The notes below the pieces were generated by a model. It had not been told where the DNA came from. It saw nothing but the letters and a program-made list of their open reading frames with translations, and did no database searches. A DNA stretch of 64,000 nucleotides from Candidatus Methanoperedentaceae archaeon GB37 (GTDB lineage Archaea; Halobacteriota; Methanosarcinia; Methanosarcinales; EX4572-44), in the NCBI GenBank assembly GCA_905171695.1, contig LR991653.1, positions 90,258 through 154,257 on the forward strand, read 5' to 3'. The translations under genes and the position numbers were made by a program. Each line of letters starts with the position of its first letter. Positions within the stretch are counted from its first letter, which is position 1. This document shows, in pieces, positions 8,086 through 17,166 of this stretch.

Positions 8086-8572
8086 TGTTCGTTATCCTGT
8101 GAAGAATAGGGGTTGTCACAAGCACTATTAACAACTTTACCGGGGTGAAGTTCGCTGTGAACCAGAGAGGATCCAGAAGATATGTGAGCAGAAAGGCACC
8201 GGCAACGAAATCGAGTTGATCTGCAAGAGGAAGCTCCGCCCCCCTCTGAAGCCCAAGCCTTCGTTTGATAAAACTCTCAAAGAGATCGCCCATGAGCGCA
8301 CCGATCGAGAGCGTGCACACAACAGAGAGCGTATGCGCTCCCAGATAATAACTGAGAAGAGTATTCATCTGCACAAACCCGATGAAGACGCCGCAGACAA
8401 GACCGCCCAGAAGACCTCTGTACGTCTTACCATCTCCAAGAAGACGCCTCCCGTCAAGAAAGTTCCTGCCAAGATCGATCGGCCTGCCCCCGCCAAAGAC
8501 GACAGCCATCGGATTTGCGACATACGCAGGAAGCATAAGCCAGAGAGCACTGAAGAGAACCTCGATCATCAC
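8045..8572 (-). CDS. carS: CDP-archaeol synthase (CarS)
   Basis: 175 residues, integral membrane, matching DUF46 / CarS: MMIEVLFSALWLMLPAYVAN, NPMAVVFGGGRPIDLG, DGRRLLGDGKTYRGLLGG. The enzyme joins CTP to 2,3-bis-O-geranylgeranylglycerol phosphate to make CDP-archaeol, the branch point for polar ether lipids. About five membrane helices are visible. The 3' end overlaps the convergent PP-loop gene by 41 bases. The HD hydrolase gene ends 11 bases upstream on the same strand. Confidence 0.93.
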   Translation of the reverse strand: MMIEVLFSALWLMLPAYVANPMAVVFGGGRPIDLGRNFLDGRRLLGDGKTYRGLLGGLVCGVFIGFVQMNTLLSYYLGAHTLSVVCTLSIGALMGDLFESFIKRRLGLQRGAELPLADQLDFVAGAFLLTYLLDPLWFTANFTPVKLLIVLVTTPILHRITNIIGYRMKLKKEPW

Positions 8573-8583
8573 ACATCAACGCA

Positions 8584-9789
8584 CTATAGTGGATCGTCGA
8601 GTCGGTACTGCCTTGCCTCTCTTCTTATCTGGAATACATCCCTTGCAACTCGTCTTACCTCCTCTCTATATTCTGGCGGTGTGTATACTCCGAGTCGCCA
8701 GTTCTTGCGCTGTGATCTCTCAAGGGCTGCCACGATCGGCGATACCTTCTCAAGCGGAATCGTTCTCTCACGAGTTATTATCTGGACCTTACTCTCAGAT
8801 ATCTCTGGTGGTGGAGGTATGTCCACTATCACATAGCCAGGGTCGATCTTTGCCATCTCCGCTATCTCCTCTTCAAACCTCCTCCTATGCCTCCGATACT
8901 TCAAGATATCCCCTGGCAGATCTTCAAACCCAGTGTACACGGCTCGTTTGAAAAGCCTTCTATCATTCAGCCTCTCCGCAATCTCGCGTGGATAGTCAAG
9001 AAGAGAACTCGCAAACCTCGCAAAGAGGGTTGTATCATCCATCAGACGGAGCTCTTCACCCCCAAGCTCACCCCCCTCCAGCATACACTCGATCGCCTTC
9101 TGGCACATCGTCTCTGCTATACGGCTCACGTGGTGATAGTACACTGTTGGATGCATGAGAAAGCGTGATATGAGCAGTGCCTCCACCGCTTGCAATCCCC
9201 CACGCTCCACTCCGAACCTCTTTCCATAAAAACGCATCACATGAAGCAGCCTCTCGTCGTCGATTAACCCGTAAGCAGCGCCGGTGTAATGAGAGTCCCT
9301 GACAAGGTAGTCCATGCGGTCAACATCTATCTCGCTTACCAGTATCTGACTCTCATAGGTCTCACCCCTGATATGTCTCACGACCTCTTTTGGCGAGATC
9401 CCATCTGCTTCAAACACCTCTGCAAGACAATGCTCTGCAAGGATATCTTCAACGTCAGTATGTCTCCTTCGCGTCCAACCCCAGATGATCTCCTCAGTTG
9501 TATGTGAAAACGGACCATGTCCAATATCATGGAGCAATGCCGCAATCTCCACCTCCCTTCTCACACCCACATCATCTATCAAATGCGTGAGCTGACATGC
9601 AAGATGGTAGACACCAAGACTGTGCTCGAAACGGGTGTGATTGGCACCAGGATATGCAAGATAGGAAAAACCAAGTTGGCGCACCCGGCGAAGCCGCTGG
9701 AAAGGCGGTGTGTCGATAAGCCTTATCACACTCTCTCCAAGCTGGATATACCCATGCACAGGATCACGCACAACCTTCATCTGCCACAA
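8584..9789 (-). CDS. HD-domain phosphohydrolase
   Basis: 401 residues. The metal-binding HD signature is clear: H56 (RFEHSLGVY), HD at 87-88 (LLHDIGHGPFSH) and a downstream D in SEIDVDRMDYLVRDS. Opening residues KVVRDPVHGYIQL and FQRLRRVRQLG define the dGTPase-like subgroup widespread in archaea and bacteria. Probable activity is hydrolysis of a nucleoside triphosphate or nucleotide; the substrate cannot be told from sequence. It probably shares an operon with carS. Confidence 0.85.
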   Translation of the reverse strand: MWQMKVVRDPVHGYIQLGESVIRLIDTPPFQRLRRVRQLGFSYLAYPGANHTRFEHSLGVYHLACQLTHLIDDVGVRREVEIAALLHDIGHGPFSHTTEEIIWGWTRRRHTDVEDILAEHCLAEVFEADGISPKEVVRHIRGETYESQILVSEIDVDRMDYLVRDSHYTGAAYGLIDDERLLHVMRFYGKRFGVERGGLQAVEALLISRFLMHPTVYYHHVSRIAETMCQKAIECMLEGGELGGEELRLMDDTTLFARFASSLLDYPREIAERLNDRRLFKRAVYTGFEDLPGDILKYRRHRRRFEEEIAEMAKIDPGYVIVDIPPPPEISESKVQIITRERTIPLEKVSPIVAALERSQRKNWRLGVYTPPEYREEVRRVARDVFQIRREARQYRLDDPL

Positions 9790-10050
9790 AGGTGATTAAC
9801 TCCCACAGGCTTAAGGCTTTGTCTTCAATCCAAGAAGAGAACAAGAAGAGCAAGAAGAGAGGTTTCAGATATAACCTGTAGCATATACCTCCTCGTCCTC
9901 TTTGCTTATAAAAGAAGTTGCCGAAAGCGATATTGAGTGGTACCGAAGCATTCTATCCGATGCTAAGTGACCTGAGCGATAGCGATGGCAAGCTTGTCGG
10001 ATCTGCGATGCACGACATGGTTCGCTTGATCCGAATCTTCTCAACAAATT
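9790..10050. other. Intergenic region, no supported gene
   Basis: Short open runs occur on both strands, for instance IKEVAESDIEWYRSILSDAK on plus at about 9908-9970, ended by TGA. They may be remains of an old gene, but no family is recognised and no frame is long enough to call. Confidence 0.3.
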
Positions 10051-10332
10051 TCATGCCGCTGTACCCTCCTTATCTCTGTAGAATTTCCTGTATTCTTTCA
10101 GTAGCGATTCAGCATACGCGCCAACCGCATTATCAGGAATAAAATTGTAAAACGATGCCAAATCTACAATCTTTTCACCATCAACATCACCAAGACTCTT
10201 TTTAGAGTCGTACAAGTTGTACAATTCCTCAAAGACCCGGTCCAGCTTTGCAAGACCGACGGTAACATCTCCGATATTTACAACTGCCCGCTTCACTTCC
10301 CTTGGAGAACAACAACTACATCCACGTAGCAT
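10051..10332 (-). CDS. Small cysteine-containing protein, unknown
   Basis: 93 residues beginning MLRGCSCCSPREVKRAVVNI and continuing with VGLAKLDRVFEELYNL and AYAESLLKEYRKFY. A cluster C5-x-C7-C8 near the N-terminus followed by a beta-strand and helices looks like the small redox-associated family found near thioredoxin-like genes in methanogens; that resemblance is from pattern memory only. No such neighbour is present here. Codon usage is normal, so it is probably a real gene. Confidence 0.55.
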   Translation of the reverse strand: MLRGCSCCSPREVKRAVVNIGDVTVGLAKLDRVFEELYNLYDSKKSLGDVDGEKIVDLASFYNFIPDNAVGAYAESLLKEYRKFYRDKEGTAA

Positions 10333-10544
10333 TATATCACCTCATTTATTATGTGTCTATATTTAAATACTAACATCTTCTTTCTAAGTCTGTCGCCCAT
10401 TATAGAATCGTAAAAAGGGTGTCTCTGGTAACGATCGCAACATCCTCTGAAACCCGCATTGCGATGTATATCCAGTACTGCACCGGAGTCATGATTCATG
10501 ATGGTTGTGGCAAGCACATGATCACTGTTACTAGATCCAGTCTC
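10333..10544. other. Intergenic region
   Basis: 212 bases between the small cysteine protein and the stress-protein fragment. AT-rich TATTTAAATAC near 10360-10372 may be the TATA box of the downstream minus-strand gene. A 61-codon minus-strand ORF spans most of it but lacks any family or codon support. Confidence 0.3.
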
Positions 10545-10856
10545 TTACCTCTTCACCACTAAAACAGGTCTTTTGGATTTTCTTATGACCTTCTCAGAGA
10601 CAGAGCCAAGAAGCATCTCCTTGACGTTGCTCTTCCCGTGTGATCCGATCACGATCAGAGAAATATCTTCCTCCGTTTCATCGACCCTGAGTATCTCTTT
10701 GAACGGTATGCTTCTTACGAGTCTGACACTCGCTCTCATGCCCGCATCAACAAGCTCCTCCTTGATTGCACTCAACTGCTCCTGATTTATTATCCGACCG
10801 ATACTGGCAGGAAGATCGTGGAATGGATTGAAACGCTCTGAATGGCAAAATGGCAA
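10545..10856 (-). pseudogene. Universal stress protein, C-terminal fragment
   Basis: 103 codons whose last 80 residues are a classic UspA C-terminal half: DISLIVIGSHGKSNVKEMLL then GSVSEKVIRKSKRPVLVVKR, containing the nucleotide-binding G-x2-G-x9-G-S pattern. The N-terminal half (the strand with the conserved Asp and the first helix) is absent, and the sequence upstream does not encode it in any frame. The ORF-initial MPFCHSERFNPFH is unrelated to the family. Most likely a truncated remnant, though it could still be translated. Confidence 0.6.
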
Positions 10857-10992
10857 GAACCACGACTAACATTAAATGGTAGCAGCCAAATCGACACCGG
10901 TTTATTTCCCATGATACTTTTGCAGCATCCTTGTTACGGCATGCACATCACGTCCCTGCTGCCGTGCATCAAAATGCAGAAAACTGACCCGT

Positions 10993-12336
10993 TCACATCA
11001 CTGGCAGGAATTTTTCGATCTCGTATGGTGTGACCTGTATTCGGTAGTCGTTCCACTCGTGTTTCTTCATTGAGATGAATCTTTCGAATGTGTGGTCTCC
11101 GAGTGCTTGCCGTACAAGCTCGCTCTTCTCGGTCTCTGCGATCGCCTCGCCAAGGCTTGCAGGGAGGCTCTCAACGCCGAGGTCTTCTCTCTCTGATTCG
11201 GTCATCTTGTATAGGTTCCGCTCAAGTGGATCTGGCAACTCGTAGCCCTTCTCAATGCCTTCAAGTCCAGCGGCAAGCATCACGGCGAACGTGAGATATG
11301 GGTTGCAGACTGGGTCGGCAGCGCGGTACTCTATCCGTGTTGCAAGCTCCTTTCCTGGCTGGTACATCGGCACCCTGATCAGGGCTGATCTGTTCCGCCG
11401 AGCCCACGCGATGTATACAGGTGCTTCGAACCCGGGTACGAGTCGTTTGTAAGAGTTCACGCTCTGCGCATAGACAGAGCAGATCTCGCGGGAGTGGCGT
11501 AGTAGTCCAGCGATATAGGCTTTTGCAATATCTGAAAGACTGTATTCACCATCGGGATCGAAGAATGCATTGCGATCACCCTTGAAGAGTGACTGGTGAA
11601 TGTGCATACCTGATCCATTCTCACCGAAGATCGGTTTTGGCATGAAGGTTGCATAGACACCAAAGCTCTGAGCAACCTCTTTGACAACGAGTCGGTACGT
11701 CATCACATGGTCTGCCATTGTAAGTGCATCAGTGTATCTGAGATCGATCTCGTGCTGGCTTGGCGCAACCTCGTGATGGCTATACTCCACATGGATTCCC
11801 ATCTTCTCAAGGGCGATCACGGTCTCTTTACGGTACTCGGTTGCAAGGTCAAGTGGCGTCAGATCAAAGTACCCACCGTAATCAAGTACTTCAGGAGCCT
11901 TTGAACTCTTGAAGTAGAAGTACTCAAGTTCAGGTCCAACGAACATCTTAAGCCCCATCTTTGCTGCTCGCTCAAGGTTTCTCTTCAAAACGTATCTCGG
12001 ATCGCCTTCATAGGGCTTCCTATCAGGGGTTAGCACATCCACAAACATCCGTGCAGTCCGAGCAGTATCATTCGGTTTATTCGGTTTGAGTGGAAGGATC
12101 TGGAACGTGGAAGGATCTGGCATCGCAACCATGTCGCTCTCCTCAATATCCTGATACCCATCAATGGAAGCGCCATCAAAACCGGTTCCGTCATCGAGTG
12201 CACTTTCAAGCTCGTCTCTCGTTATCTCAACACCTTTCAACACACCCACGATATCTGTGAACCACAACCAGATAAACTTTATATTGCCCTCCTCAACTGC
12301 CGAGACCACATCCTCTTTTGTTACGGTCATATTCAT
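10993..12336 (-). CDS. glnA: Glutamine synthetase type I
   Basis: 447 residues. The N-terminal beta-grasp domain carries FIWLWFTDIVGVLKG and DGTGFDGASIDGYQDIEESD; the catalytic domain has GPELEYFYF (metal ligands), NGSGMHIHQSL and a Y-R-A-A-D-P metal/ATP loop (IEYRAADPVCNPYLTF). Makes glutamine from glutamate, NH3 and ATP. The length and lack of a long C-terminal adenylylation segment match the GSI-alpha type of archaea. ATG at 12336 is used; a second ATG two codons later is equally possible. It stands alone, flanked by tRNA-Val upstream. Confidence 0.95.
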   Translation of the reverse strand: MNMTVTKEDVVSAVEEGNIKFIWLWFTDIVGVLKGVEITRDELESALDDGTGFDGASIDGYQDIEESDMVAMPDPSTFQILPLKPNKPNDTARTARMFVDVLTPDRKPYEGDPRYVLKRNLERAAKMGLKMFVGPELEYFYFKSSKAPEVLDYGGYFDLTPLDLATEYRKETVIALEKMGIHVEYSHHEVAPSQHEIDLRYTDALTMADHVMTYRLVVKEVAQSFGVYATFMPKPIFGENGSGMHIHQSLFKGDRNAFFDPDGEYSLSDIAKAYIAGLLRHSREICSVYAQSVNSYKRLVPGFEAPVYIAWARRNRSALIRVPMYQPGKELATRIEYRAADPVCNPYLTFAVMLAAGLEGIEKGYELPDPLERNLYKMTESEREDLGVESLPASLGEAIAETEKSELVRQALGDHTFERFISMKKHEWNDYRIQVTPYEIEKFLPVM

Positions 12337-12462
12337 CTCCTGATAATCTTAGTAAGTAACCACCAACCGTATTTTGTTCTCATGCATAAGATTTGTGGTC
12401 AGTAATCAATACCCCTTGGAAGAGAGTTGTTTAGATAGCCGATCAACTCATTCAGTGCAGTA

Positions 12463-12536
12463 TGGGCTCGCGGAGATTCGAACTCCGGACCTTCGCCGTG
12501 TAAAGGCGATGTCATAACCACCTAGACCACGAGCCC
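12463..12536 (-). tRNA. tRNA-Val (anticodon UAC)
   Basis: 74 nt on the minus strand. Acceptor stem GGGCTCG pairs with CGAGCCC, with discriminator A. The anticodon stem TCGCC/GGCGA encloses loop TTTACAC, giving anticodon TAC (Val, GUA). The T-arm contains GTTCGAATC. CCA is not encoded. No intron. Confidence 0.95.
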
Positions 12537-12610
12537 AACCAGAACCTGTAACGAAAATTCTGATCAACACCGGATTTCTCAACCTGTTATCAACCTGTTA
12601 TGATGATTTT

Positions 12611-13039
12611 TCAGTCACTGTCTCTCTTTTCTTCTGTATCTGCTTCTGTCTCTTCCTGTGGTGGGGTGAGCATCTCCTCTATCGTCTTCCTGCCACGTTC
12701 GACTACCACAAGATTTATCTGACCGGTCTCGCTCGATATCTCCCTGCCGCGATAAGTCTTTCTCCTGCGCAACCCCGCTCTTTTAGGCTTGAAACCTATG
12801 CTCTTTGAGACGAGTAACTTTCTCCTTGCTGACCCCGGGAGGTCAGGGCGCATGGAAAAGCCATCTCGGTCACTTCCGCCTGTGATCTTCAAGGTGTAGC
12901 CACCAAGTCCGACAGCATCCCCTTCAATCATGTCACCTATTCTATGTCCTATGAACTTGTTTGCCTGGTTTCCGCTCACCTCAACTTGATATGACTTCCC
13001 AGTTGAAGGGTCTGAGATTACAACTCTAAAATCTGCCAT
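12611..13039 (-). CDS. rps6e: 30S ribosomal protein S6e
   Basis: 142 residues from the ATG at 13039, MADFRVVISDPSTGKSYQVE, with GNQANKFIGHRIGD, LKITGGSDRDGFSMRPDLPG and the basic RRKTYRGREIS. The C-terminal acidic tail (about 25 residues rich in E and D) is longer than in many archaea. The start four codons downstream of the longest ORF end is chosen because MADF is the conserved N-terminus of archaeal S6e. Component of the small ribosomal subunit. Confidence 0.95.
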   Translation of the reverse strand: MADFRVVISDPSTGKSYQVEVSGNQANKFIGHRIGDMIEGDAVGLGGYTLKITGGSDRDGFSMRPDLPGSARRKLLVSKSIGFKPKRAGLRRRKTYRGREISSETGQINLVVVERGRKTIEEMLTPPQEETEADTEEKRDSD

Positions 13040-13127
13040 TCGAATCGTCACCCGAAAGTATAACCTCTTACTTACAGATGACTCTACTTAAAACTTGTCG
13101 TGTTGAGATAGAAGAGTCTGCAGCCAT

Positions 13128-13622
13128 TCACTCCTCGATCTTTCCCACACCAGAGCGTGTCTCTACACCAACCCCACGCATGGCAGAGAGCATCTCAGCA
13201 GGTGCGAGCAGTGCTTTTCCAACACCGAGCAGGTCATCTGACTCGTTCACAATCAGGACCTCCTCGCCTGAACGAATCTCTGGATCGACGTCGATCACAT
13301 GCTTTGCAAAGAGAGTCCTGCCCTCAGCGACAAAGGGCGCTGCTTCACCACTGGCAACAACCCGCAGCGTAGGGTATGAAGTGGACGTGTGAAGCTTTAC
13401 AGCACCACGGATACTGAGAGTGAGCATGCCATCACGAGCACGGAGCGTTGCCAGTCGCTTCCCACCCTCGAATATCTGACGGATGCGCCCTGTTCTGGAG
13501 TGAGTCACGGTAACATCGTCTGGAAAGAGCAGCCTGCCCATGCCACGCCCAAACTGATAATCAGCAATCAATCGAATCTTCAAGAGTTCATCCGATCTCA
13601 CAAGAGAAAACTCTCCAACCAA
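13128..13622 (-). CDS. PUA-domain protein related to archaeosine tRNA-guanine transglycosylase C-terminus
   Basis: 164 residues. The first half (IRLIADYQFGRGMGRLLFPD, RTGRIRQIFEGGKRLATLRA) matches the C2 domain that precedes PUA in archaeal tRNA-guanine transglycosylase. The second half (FVAEGRTLFAKHVIDVDPEI, RSGEEVLIVNESDDLLGVGK) is a PUA RNA-binding fold. There is no catalytic TGT barrel. Such stand-alone proteins are thought to bind tRNA; the specific role is unknown. It may be co-transcribed with S6e, whose start lies 88 bases downstream. Confidence 0.75.
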   Translation of the reverse strand: MVGEFSLVRSDELLKIRLIADYQFGRGMGRLLFPDDVTVTHSRTGRIRQIFEGGKRLATLRARDGMLTLSIRGAVKLHTSTSYPTLRVVASGEAAPFVAEGRTLFAKHVIDVDPEIRSGEEVLIVNESDDLLGVGKALLAPAEMLSAMRGVGVETRSGVGKIEE

Positions 13623-13638
13623 TAACCATATAAGACGC

Positions 13639-13672
13639 TCATCGGAGATAGATAATCATCGGAGATAGATAA
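13639..13672. repeat. 17-bp perfect tandem duplication
   Basis: TCATCGGAGATAGATAA occurs twice back to back (13639-13655 and 13656-13672) between the PUA gene and tRNA-Asp. It is upstream of the PUA start on the minus strand and upstream of the tRNA on plus. It may simply be a slippage duplication. Confidence 0.8.
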
Positions 13673-13744
13673 GCTTGCTGCATGGATCCAAAAGCTTTAA
13701 GTCTGGAAGAATCGTTGTGGTGTTTCTATAAATAACGTTGTTCT

Positions 13745-13820
13745 GTCCGGATAGTGTAGCGGCCTATCATGAAGCCCTGTCGAGGCTTCGACCCGGGTTC
13801 AAATCCCGGTCCGGACGCCA
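13745..13820 (+). tRNA. tRNA-Asp (anticodon GUC)
   Basis: Acceptor GTCCGGA pairs with TCCGGAC, discriminator G, and a genomically encoded CCA at 13818-13820. The anticodon stem AAGCC/GGCTT has loop CTGTCGA, giving GTC (Asp). The T-arm has GTTCAAATC. TATA-like sequences at 13691-13702 and 13725-13734 lie upstream; the first is better placed for a short leader. Unlike tRNA-Val in this window, CCA is in the DNA. Confidence 0.95.
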
Positions 13821-13914
13821 TACCTCCTCTCTTCTCTGAAGGGATGGATCGCTCTCTTCGATTCTGCAGTTAAAGCTTTAAAGCCTGTGGTCGGGTATCT
13901 TCTTCTGGTCTATT

Positions 13915-15936
13915 ATGAAGCAGGGTATCTCAAGTGTTGATCTTGCCGCTCTCGTGAGGGAGCTTTCAGACTCTCTTCTCGGTGCGAGGATCGGGAAGAT
14001 TTACCAGCATTCGTCTGACGAGCTGCGGCTGAGGTTGCGGTCGGTTGAGGGTGGCATGCGTGATCTTGTGATCGTGGCTGGAGAGCGGATGCACCTGACA
14101 AGGCATCCGAGAGAGGCTGAGCGGGTAGCCGGGGCGTTTCCGATGTCGCTTAGGAAGCATCTCTCTGGTGGGAGGATTACTGAGGTTTTGCAGCATGATT
14201 TTGATCGGATCGTTAAGCTCGGTATCGAGCGTGGTGGTGAGAGGAAGGTTCTGCTCTGTGAGTTCTTTGCACGGGGCAATGTTATCCTTATGGATGCTGA
14301 TGAACGTATCATTCTTCCGTTGAGGTCGATCAGTTATCGGGATCGAGTCGTTCGGGGTGGGGAGGTGTACGAGCTCCCAAGACGACAGGTCAACCCGCTC
14401 GATCTTGGTGTGGACGAGCTTGCGAGGGTCTTTGCTGCGTCGAGTGGTGACGTGGTGCGCACGATCGCTACGCGGTTGAACATGGGGGGCTTGCTCTCTG
14501 AAGAGGTATGTCTCCGGGCAGGAATTGAGAAGGAGATGGCGTCTGATATGGTCTCTGCTGCGGATTGTGAGAGTATCCACAGGGCGATTGTGGAGATGCT
14601 CTCACCTCTTCTCTCAGGTAAGCTTAAGCCGCATATCGTCGTACAGGATGGTGTTTTTCTTGATGCTCTACCTTTTGAGCTTTCTTTGTACGAGGATTTT
14701 GAGAAGAAGTATTTTTCCACCTTCAATGAGGCTCTTGATGAGTATTACTGGAGAATGGTTGGAGAGACAAAAGAAGAGAGGGTCGGGAGTTCTCAGGAGG
14801 GTGATCAGGAGGGTGCTGGGAAGGTTGATCGGTCTGGTTTGTATAAGCGTCGCTTGCTCCAGCAGGAGGATGCCATCAGAAGGTTCAAGGCGGAAGAGGA
14901 GAGGCTCTCTCGTATAGGTGATGTGATCTACCAGGAGTACGGTCTCTTTGAAGAGATCCTATCTGGGGTGAGAGATGCAAGAGAGAAGGGGTACTCGTGG
15001 GTGGAGATTAAGAGGATTCTTGAGGATGCGTCTCTTGGTTCTGGAAAGGCGATTGAGTCGGTTGACCCTGAGACTGGGAGCATCGTTGTGGTTATTGACG
15101 GTCTTCGTGTGAGTGTGGATAGTCGTCTCACTGTTGAGCAGAATGCATCCGCCTATTACGCGCGTGCTAAGAAGTTCTCTTCAAAGATCAAGGGGGCGCT
15201 TGTCGCTCTTGAAAGAACGAGTAAGATGATTGAGAGGGCTGAGAGGGGGGAGAGGGGTGAGGTTGATGGTTCTGGGGTGAAGAAGAGGAGTGTGAAGCCT
15301 CTTCGTAGGAAGGAGAGGTGGTATGAGCGGTTCAAGTGGTTCGTCTCTTCAGATGGTTTTCTTGTGGTAGGGGGGCGGGATTCTGATACGAATGAGCTTA
15401 TCGTTAAGAAGTATATGGAGAAGAGGGATATGTTCTTTCACACACAGTATCCTGGATCGCCTGCCGTGATTATAAAGACCGAGGGGAAAGAGGTGCCTTT
15501 GACCACGCTAAAGGAGGTGGCAGAGTTCACGGTCTCGCACTCTATCGTTTGGAAGTCGGGGCAGGCCGTTGGTGAGTGTTACTGGGTGCTTCCTCAGCAG
15601 GTCTCAAAGACTCCTGAGCATGGTGAATTTCTGCCGAAGGGATCGTTTGTTATTCGCGGGAAGCGAAATTACATGAAGAGTGGCGTTGGGATTGCTGTTG
15701 GGGTGAAGGATGGTATGTGTATTGGTGGACCACCTGGTGTGATTGAGAAGAGAGCTGATTGTTTTGTGGAGGTTGAACCTGGCGAGTTTAATCAGAATGA
15801 TGTTGCAAAGAAGATATATCGGATATTTCTTGATTGGGCTGGCGATTCAGTCGCGATAAAGGCTGGTTGTGCTCCTCATCTGATAGCCAGGTTTCTGCCG
15901 CCAGGTGGTTCGAGGATAAAGCGGCATAAGCCCTAA
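13915..15936 (+). CDS. rqcH: Ribosome quality control protein RqcH (NEMF/Rqc2 homologue)
   Basis: 673 residues with NFACT architecture. The NFACT-N domain (about 1-230) opens MKQGISSVDLAALVRELSDS and contains LRKHLSGGRITEVLQHDFDR; a long helical coiled-coil middle (about 310-500) follows; the NFACT-R (DUF814) domain has KWFVSSDGFLVVGGRDSDTN, F-H-T-Q-Y-P-G-S-P and GKRNYMKSG. The protein binds the obstructed large subunit and peptidyl-tRNA and may add C-terminal tails to stalled chains. Full length. Transcribed alone, 95 bases after tRNA-Asp. Confidence 0.92.
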   Translation: MKQGISSVDLAALVRELSDSLLGARIGKIYQHSSDELRLRLRSVEGGMRDLVIVAGERMHLTRHPREAERVAGAFPMSLRKHLSGGRITEVLQHDFDRIVKLGIERGGERKVLLCEFFARGNVILMDADERIILPLRSISYRDRVVRGGEVYELPRRQVNPLDLGVDELARVFAASSGDVVRTIATRLNMGGLLSEEVCLRAGIEKEMASDMVSAADCESIHRAIVEMLSPLLSGKLKPHIVVQDGVFLDALPFELSLYEDFEKKYFSTFNEALDEYYWRMVGETKEERVGSSQEGDQEGAGKVDRSGLYKRRLLQQEDAIRRFKAEEERLSRIGDVIYQEYGLFEEILSGVRDAREKGYSWVEIKRILEDASLGSGKAIESVDPETGSIVVVIDGLRVSVDSRLTVEQNASAYYARAKKFSSKIKGALVALERTSKMIERAERGERGEVDGSGVKKRSVKPLRRKERWYERFKWFVSSDGFLVVGGRDSDTNELIVKKYMEKRDMFFHTQYPGSPAVIIKTEGKEVPLTTLKEVAEFTVSHSIVWKSGQAVGECYWVLPQQVSKTPEHGEFLPKGSFVIRGKRNYMKSGVGIAVGVKDGMCIGGPPGVIEKRADCFVEVEPGEFNQNDVAKKIYRIFLDWAGDSVAIKAGCAPHLIARFLPPGGSRIKRHKP

Positions 15937-16047
15937 CCACCAACCCCTTTATTTCAACTGGAAAAATATAAAAATGATCATTATTATGATGATGATGTTC
16001 TATGATGGAAGGCAACCGCAAGAGACTTCATATAACGTTCCGGGGAT

Positions 16048-16180
16048 GTGTGAAGTTTGTGGAGCGGAAGCGGAGCAAATTTAGGCGAAGCGTAGCGAAG
16101 CCATATATCCACCTGTTGTCCGAGTGCGATAACACCGAAGCGAGCGACAGCGAGCGGAGAATTGCGGGCGACAGGGACAC
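16048..16180. repeat. GCGA/GAAGC-rich low-complexity stretch
   Basis: A run of imperfect GCGA- and GAAGC-containing words (for example GGCGAAGCGTAGCGAAGCC at 16084-16102 and GAAGCGAGCGACAGCGAGCG at 16137-16156) fills the gap between RqcH and the AT-rich island. Composition differs sharply from both sides. It is open in one frame (60 codons) but the product is repetitive and basic, with no family. More likely a dispersed repeat or mobile-element edge than a gene. Confidence 0.4.
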
Positions 16181-17164
16181 TTAATCACCTTTCCCAAAAA
16201 TTTTTCCAATCTCTTTTAAGAAATCTTTCTTTTTAAATATTAACATTCCATCTACAGCAGGTCTATTGAAATTAACATCTGTTCGACTAATAACTTTCAT
16301 AGATTTTGGCCATGTTGGAAAAGGCAAAGTCTCGTAGAAATCTTTACCTCTTTCACAATCGTAATATTGAAAATCCTTTTTTACATCAACAAAACTACTG
16401 AAAGTGTAGGGTGAAAAGATTTCTTGGATTTCGTCTATTATGTCAAAAATTTCTCCGTAGTACTTTTCTTTTTGGGCGTGCTGAAGTTGTCTAAGTTGAG
16501 CTAAAAGTTTAAATTGTTCGCCTCTTCCTCCATGATGTTTACTCAGTATTTTTACAGCAATATCCAGTTGTTTTTTAAAAACACTCGGAACTTTCATTTT
16601 TATCTCATTATATACGGATACATCTACGCTAAAGTCGAGATCTTTAAGTTCAATGTACCCAAAGTTCTGTTTTAAGACATCTAAGTGCTTGAGCTGTGCC
16701 ACTAGCCAATATTCTGTAGTTTCATCATCCAATGATTCTCTTGCTACATTTCTATTTACTAAAGAATCAATAAATTTTTTGTCATCTATAAAATACTCTA
16801 TATCTAACAAATATATGATATCGCGCTCTAACTTGTTTAAACTTATTTCAAATCCATTTTCTACATAGGATATCGCATCAGGAATGCTTTGAAGTGACAT
16901 AATAGGTCTAAGGGTAACTCTCCTAACCTTTCCAAAATTAAACTTCTTTTTTTTCGGGAGAAGATGCAATCCCGAGACTTTCGTTTCAAATGTTACTGAA
17001 TAATTCTGAATTGATTGTGGACATTCAACCCTCATTTCTCTTCCAAGAATCTTAAAATCCTCACCAAGGGTTTCATCTATATTTTCTGATTTTTTCATCA
17101 TCTTTCTAATAGTTCCCTCAACGAGTGCTTTTCCAGCAGTAGATACCAATATAGATGGATCCAT
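16181..17164 (-). CDS. Unknown protein, second gene of AT-rich pair
   Basis: 327 residues, unrecognised. It begins MDPSILVSTAGKALVEGTIR; residues about 40-180 alternate short strands (VECPQSIQNYSVTFETKVSG, FGKVRRVTLRPIMSLQ) with helices, and residues about 195-260 are helical (VFKKQLDIAVKILSKHHGGR). The C-terminus ends KKDFLKEIGKIFGKGD. There is no signal peptide or membrane segment, so it is probably cytosolic. Its ATG lies two bases after the stop of the upstream gene, so the two are one operon. Base composition is much richer in A+T than the housekeeping genes, suggesting transfer. Candidate defence or mobile-element cargo, but nothing in the sequence proves it. Confidence 0.6.
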   Translation of the reverse strand: MDPSILVSTAGKALVEGTIRKMMKKSENIDETLGEDFKILGREMRVECPQSIQNYSVTFETKVSGLHLLPKKKKFNFGKVRRVTLRPIMSLQSIPDAISYVENGFEISLNKLERDIIYLLDIEYFIDDKKFIDSLVNRNVARESLDDETTEYWLVAQLKHLDVLKQNFGYIELKDLDFSVDVSVYNEIKMKVPSVFKKQLDIAVKILSKHHGGRGEQFKLLAQLRQLQHAQKEKYYGEIFDIIDEIQEIFSPYTFSSFVDVKKDFQYYDCERGKDFYETLPFPTWPKSMKVISRTDVNFNRPAVDGMLIFKKKDFLKEIGKIFGKGD

Positions 17165-17166
17165 TA

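Noticed and set aside
9865-10047. 60-codon minus ORF and overlapping plus ORF
   Set aside because: Neither has family support. At most decayed gene remains.
10332-10517. 61-codon minus ORF
   Set aside because: No recognisable family, covers a promoter-like AT-rich region, and is short enough to be chance.
16002-16184. 60-codon ORF on plus (MMEGNRKRLHIT...)
   Set aside because: Open only because of the GCGA-rich repeats; the product is repetitive and basic with no family. Treated as a repeat region.
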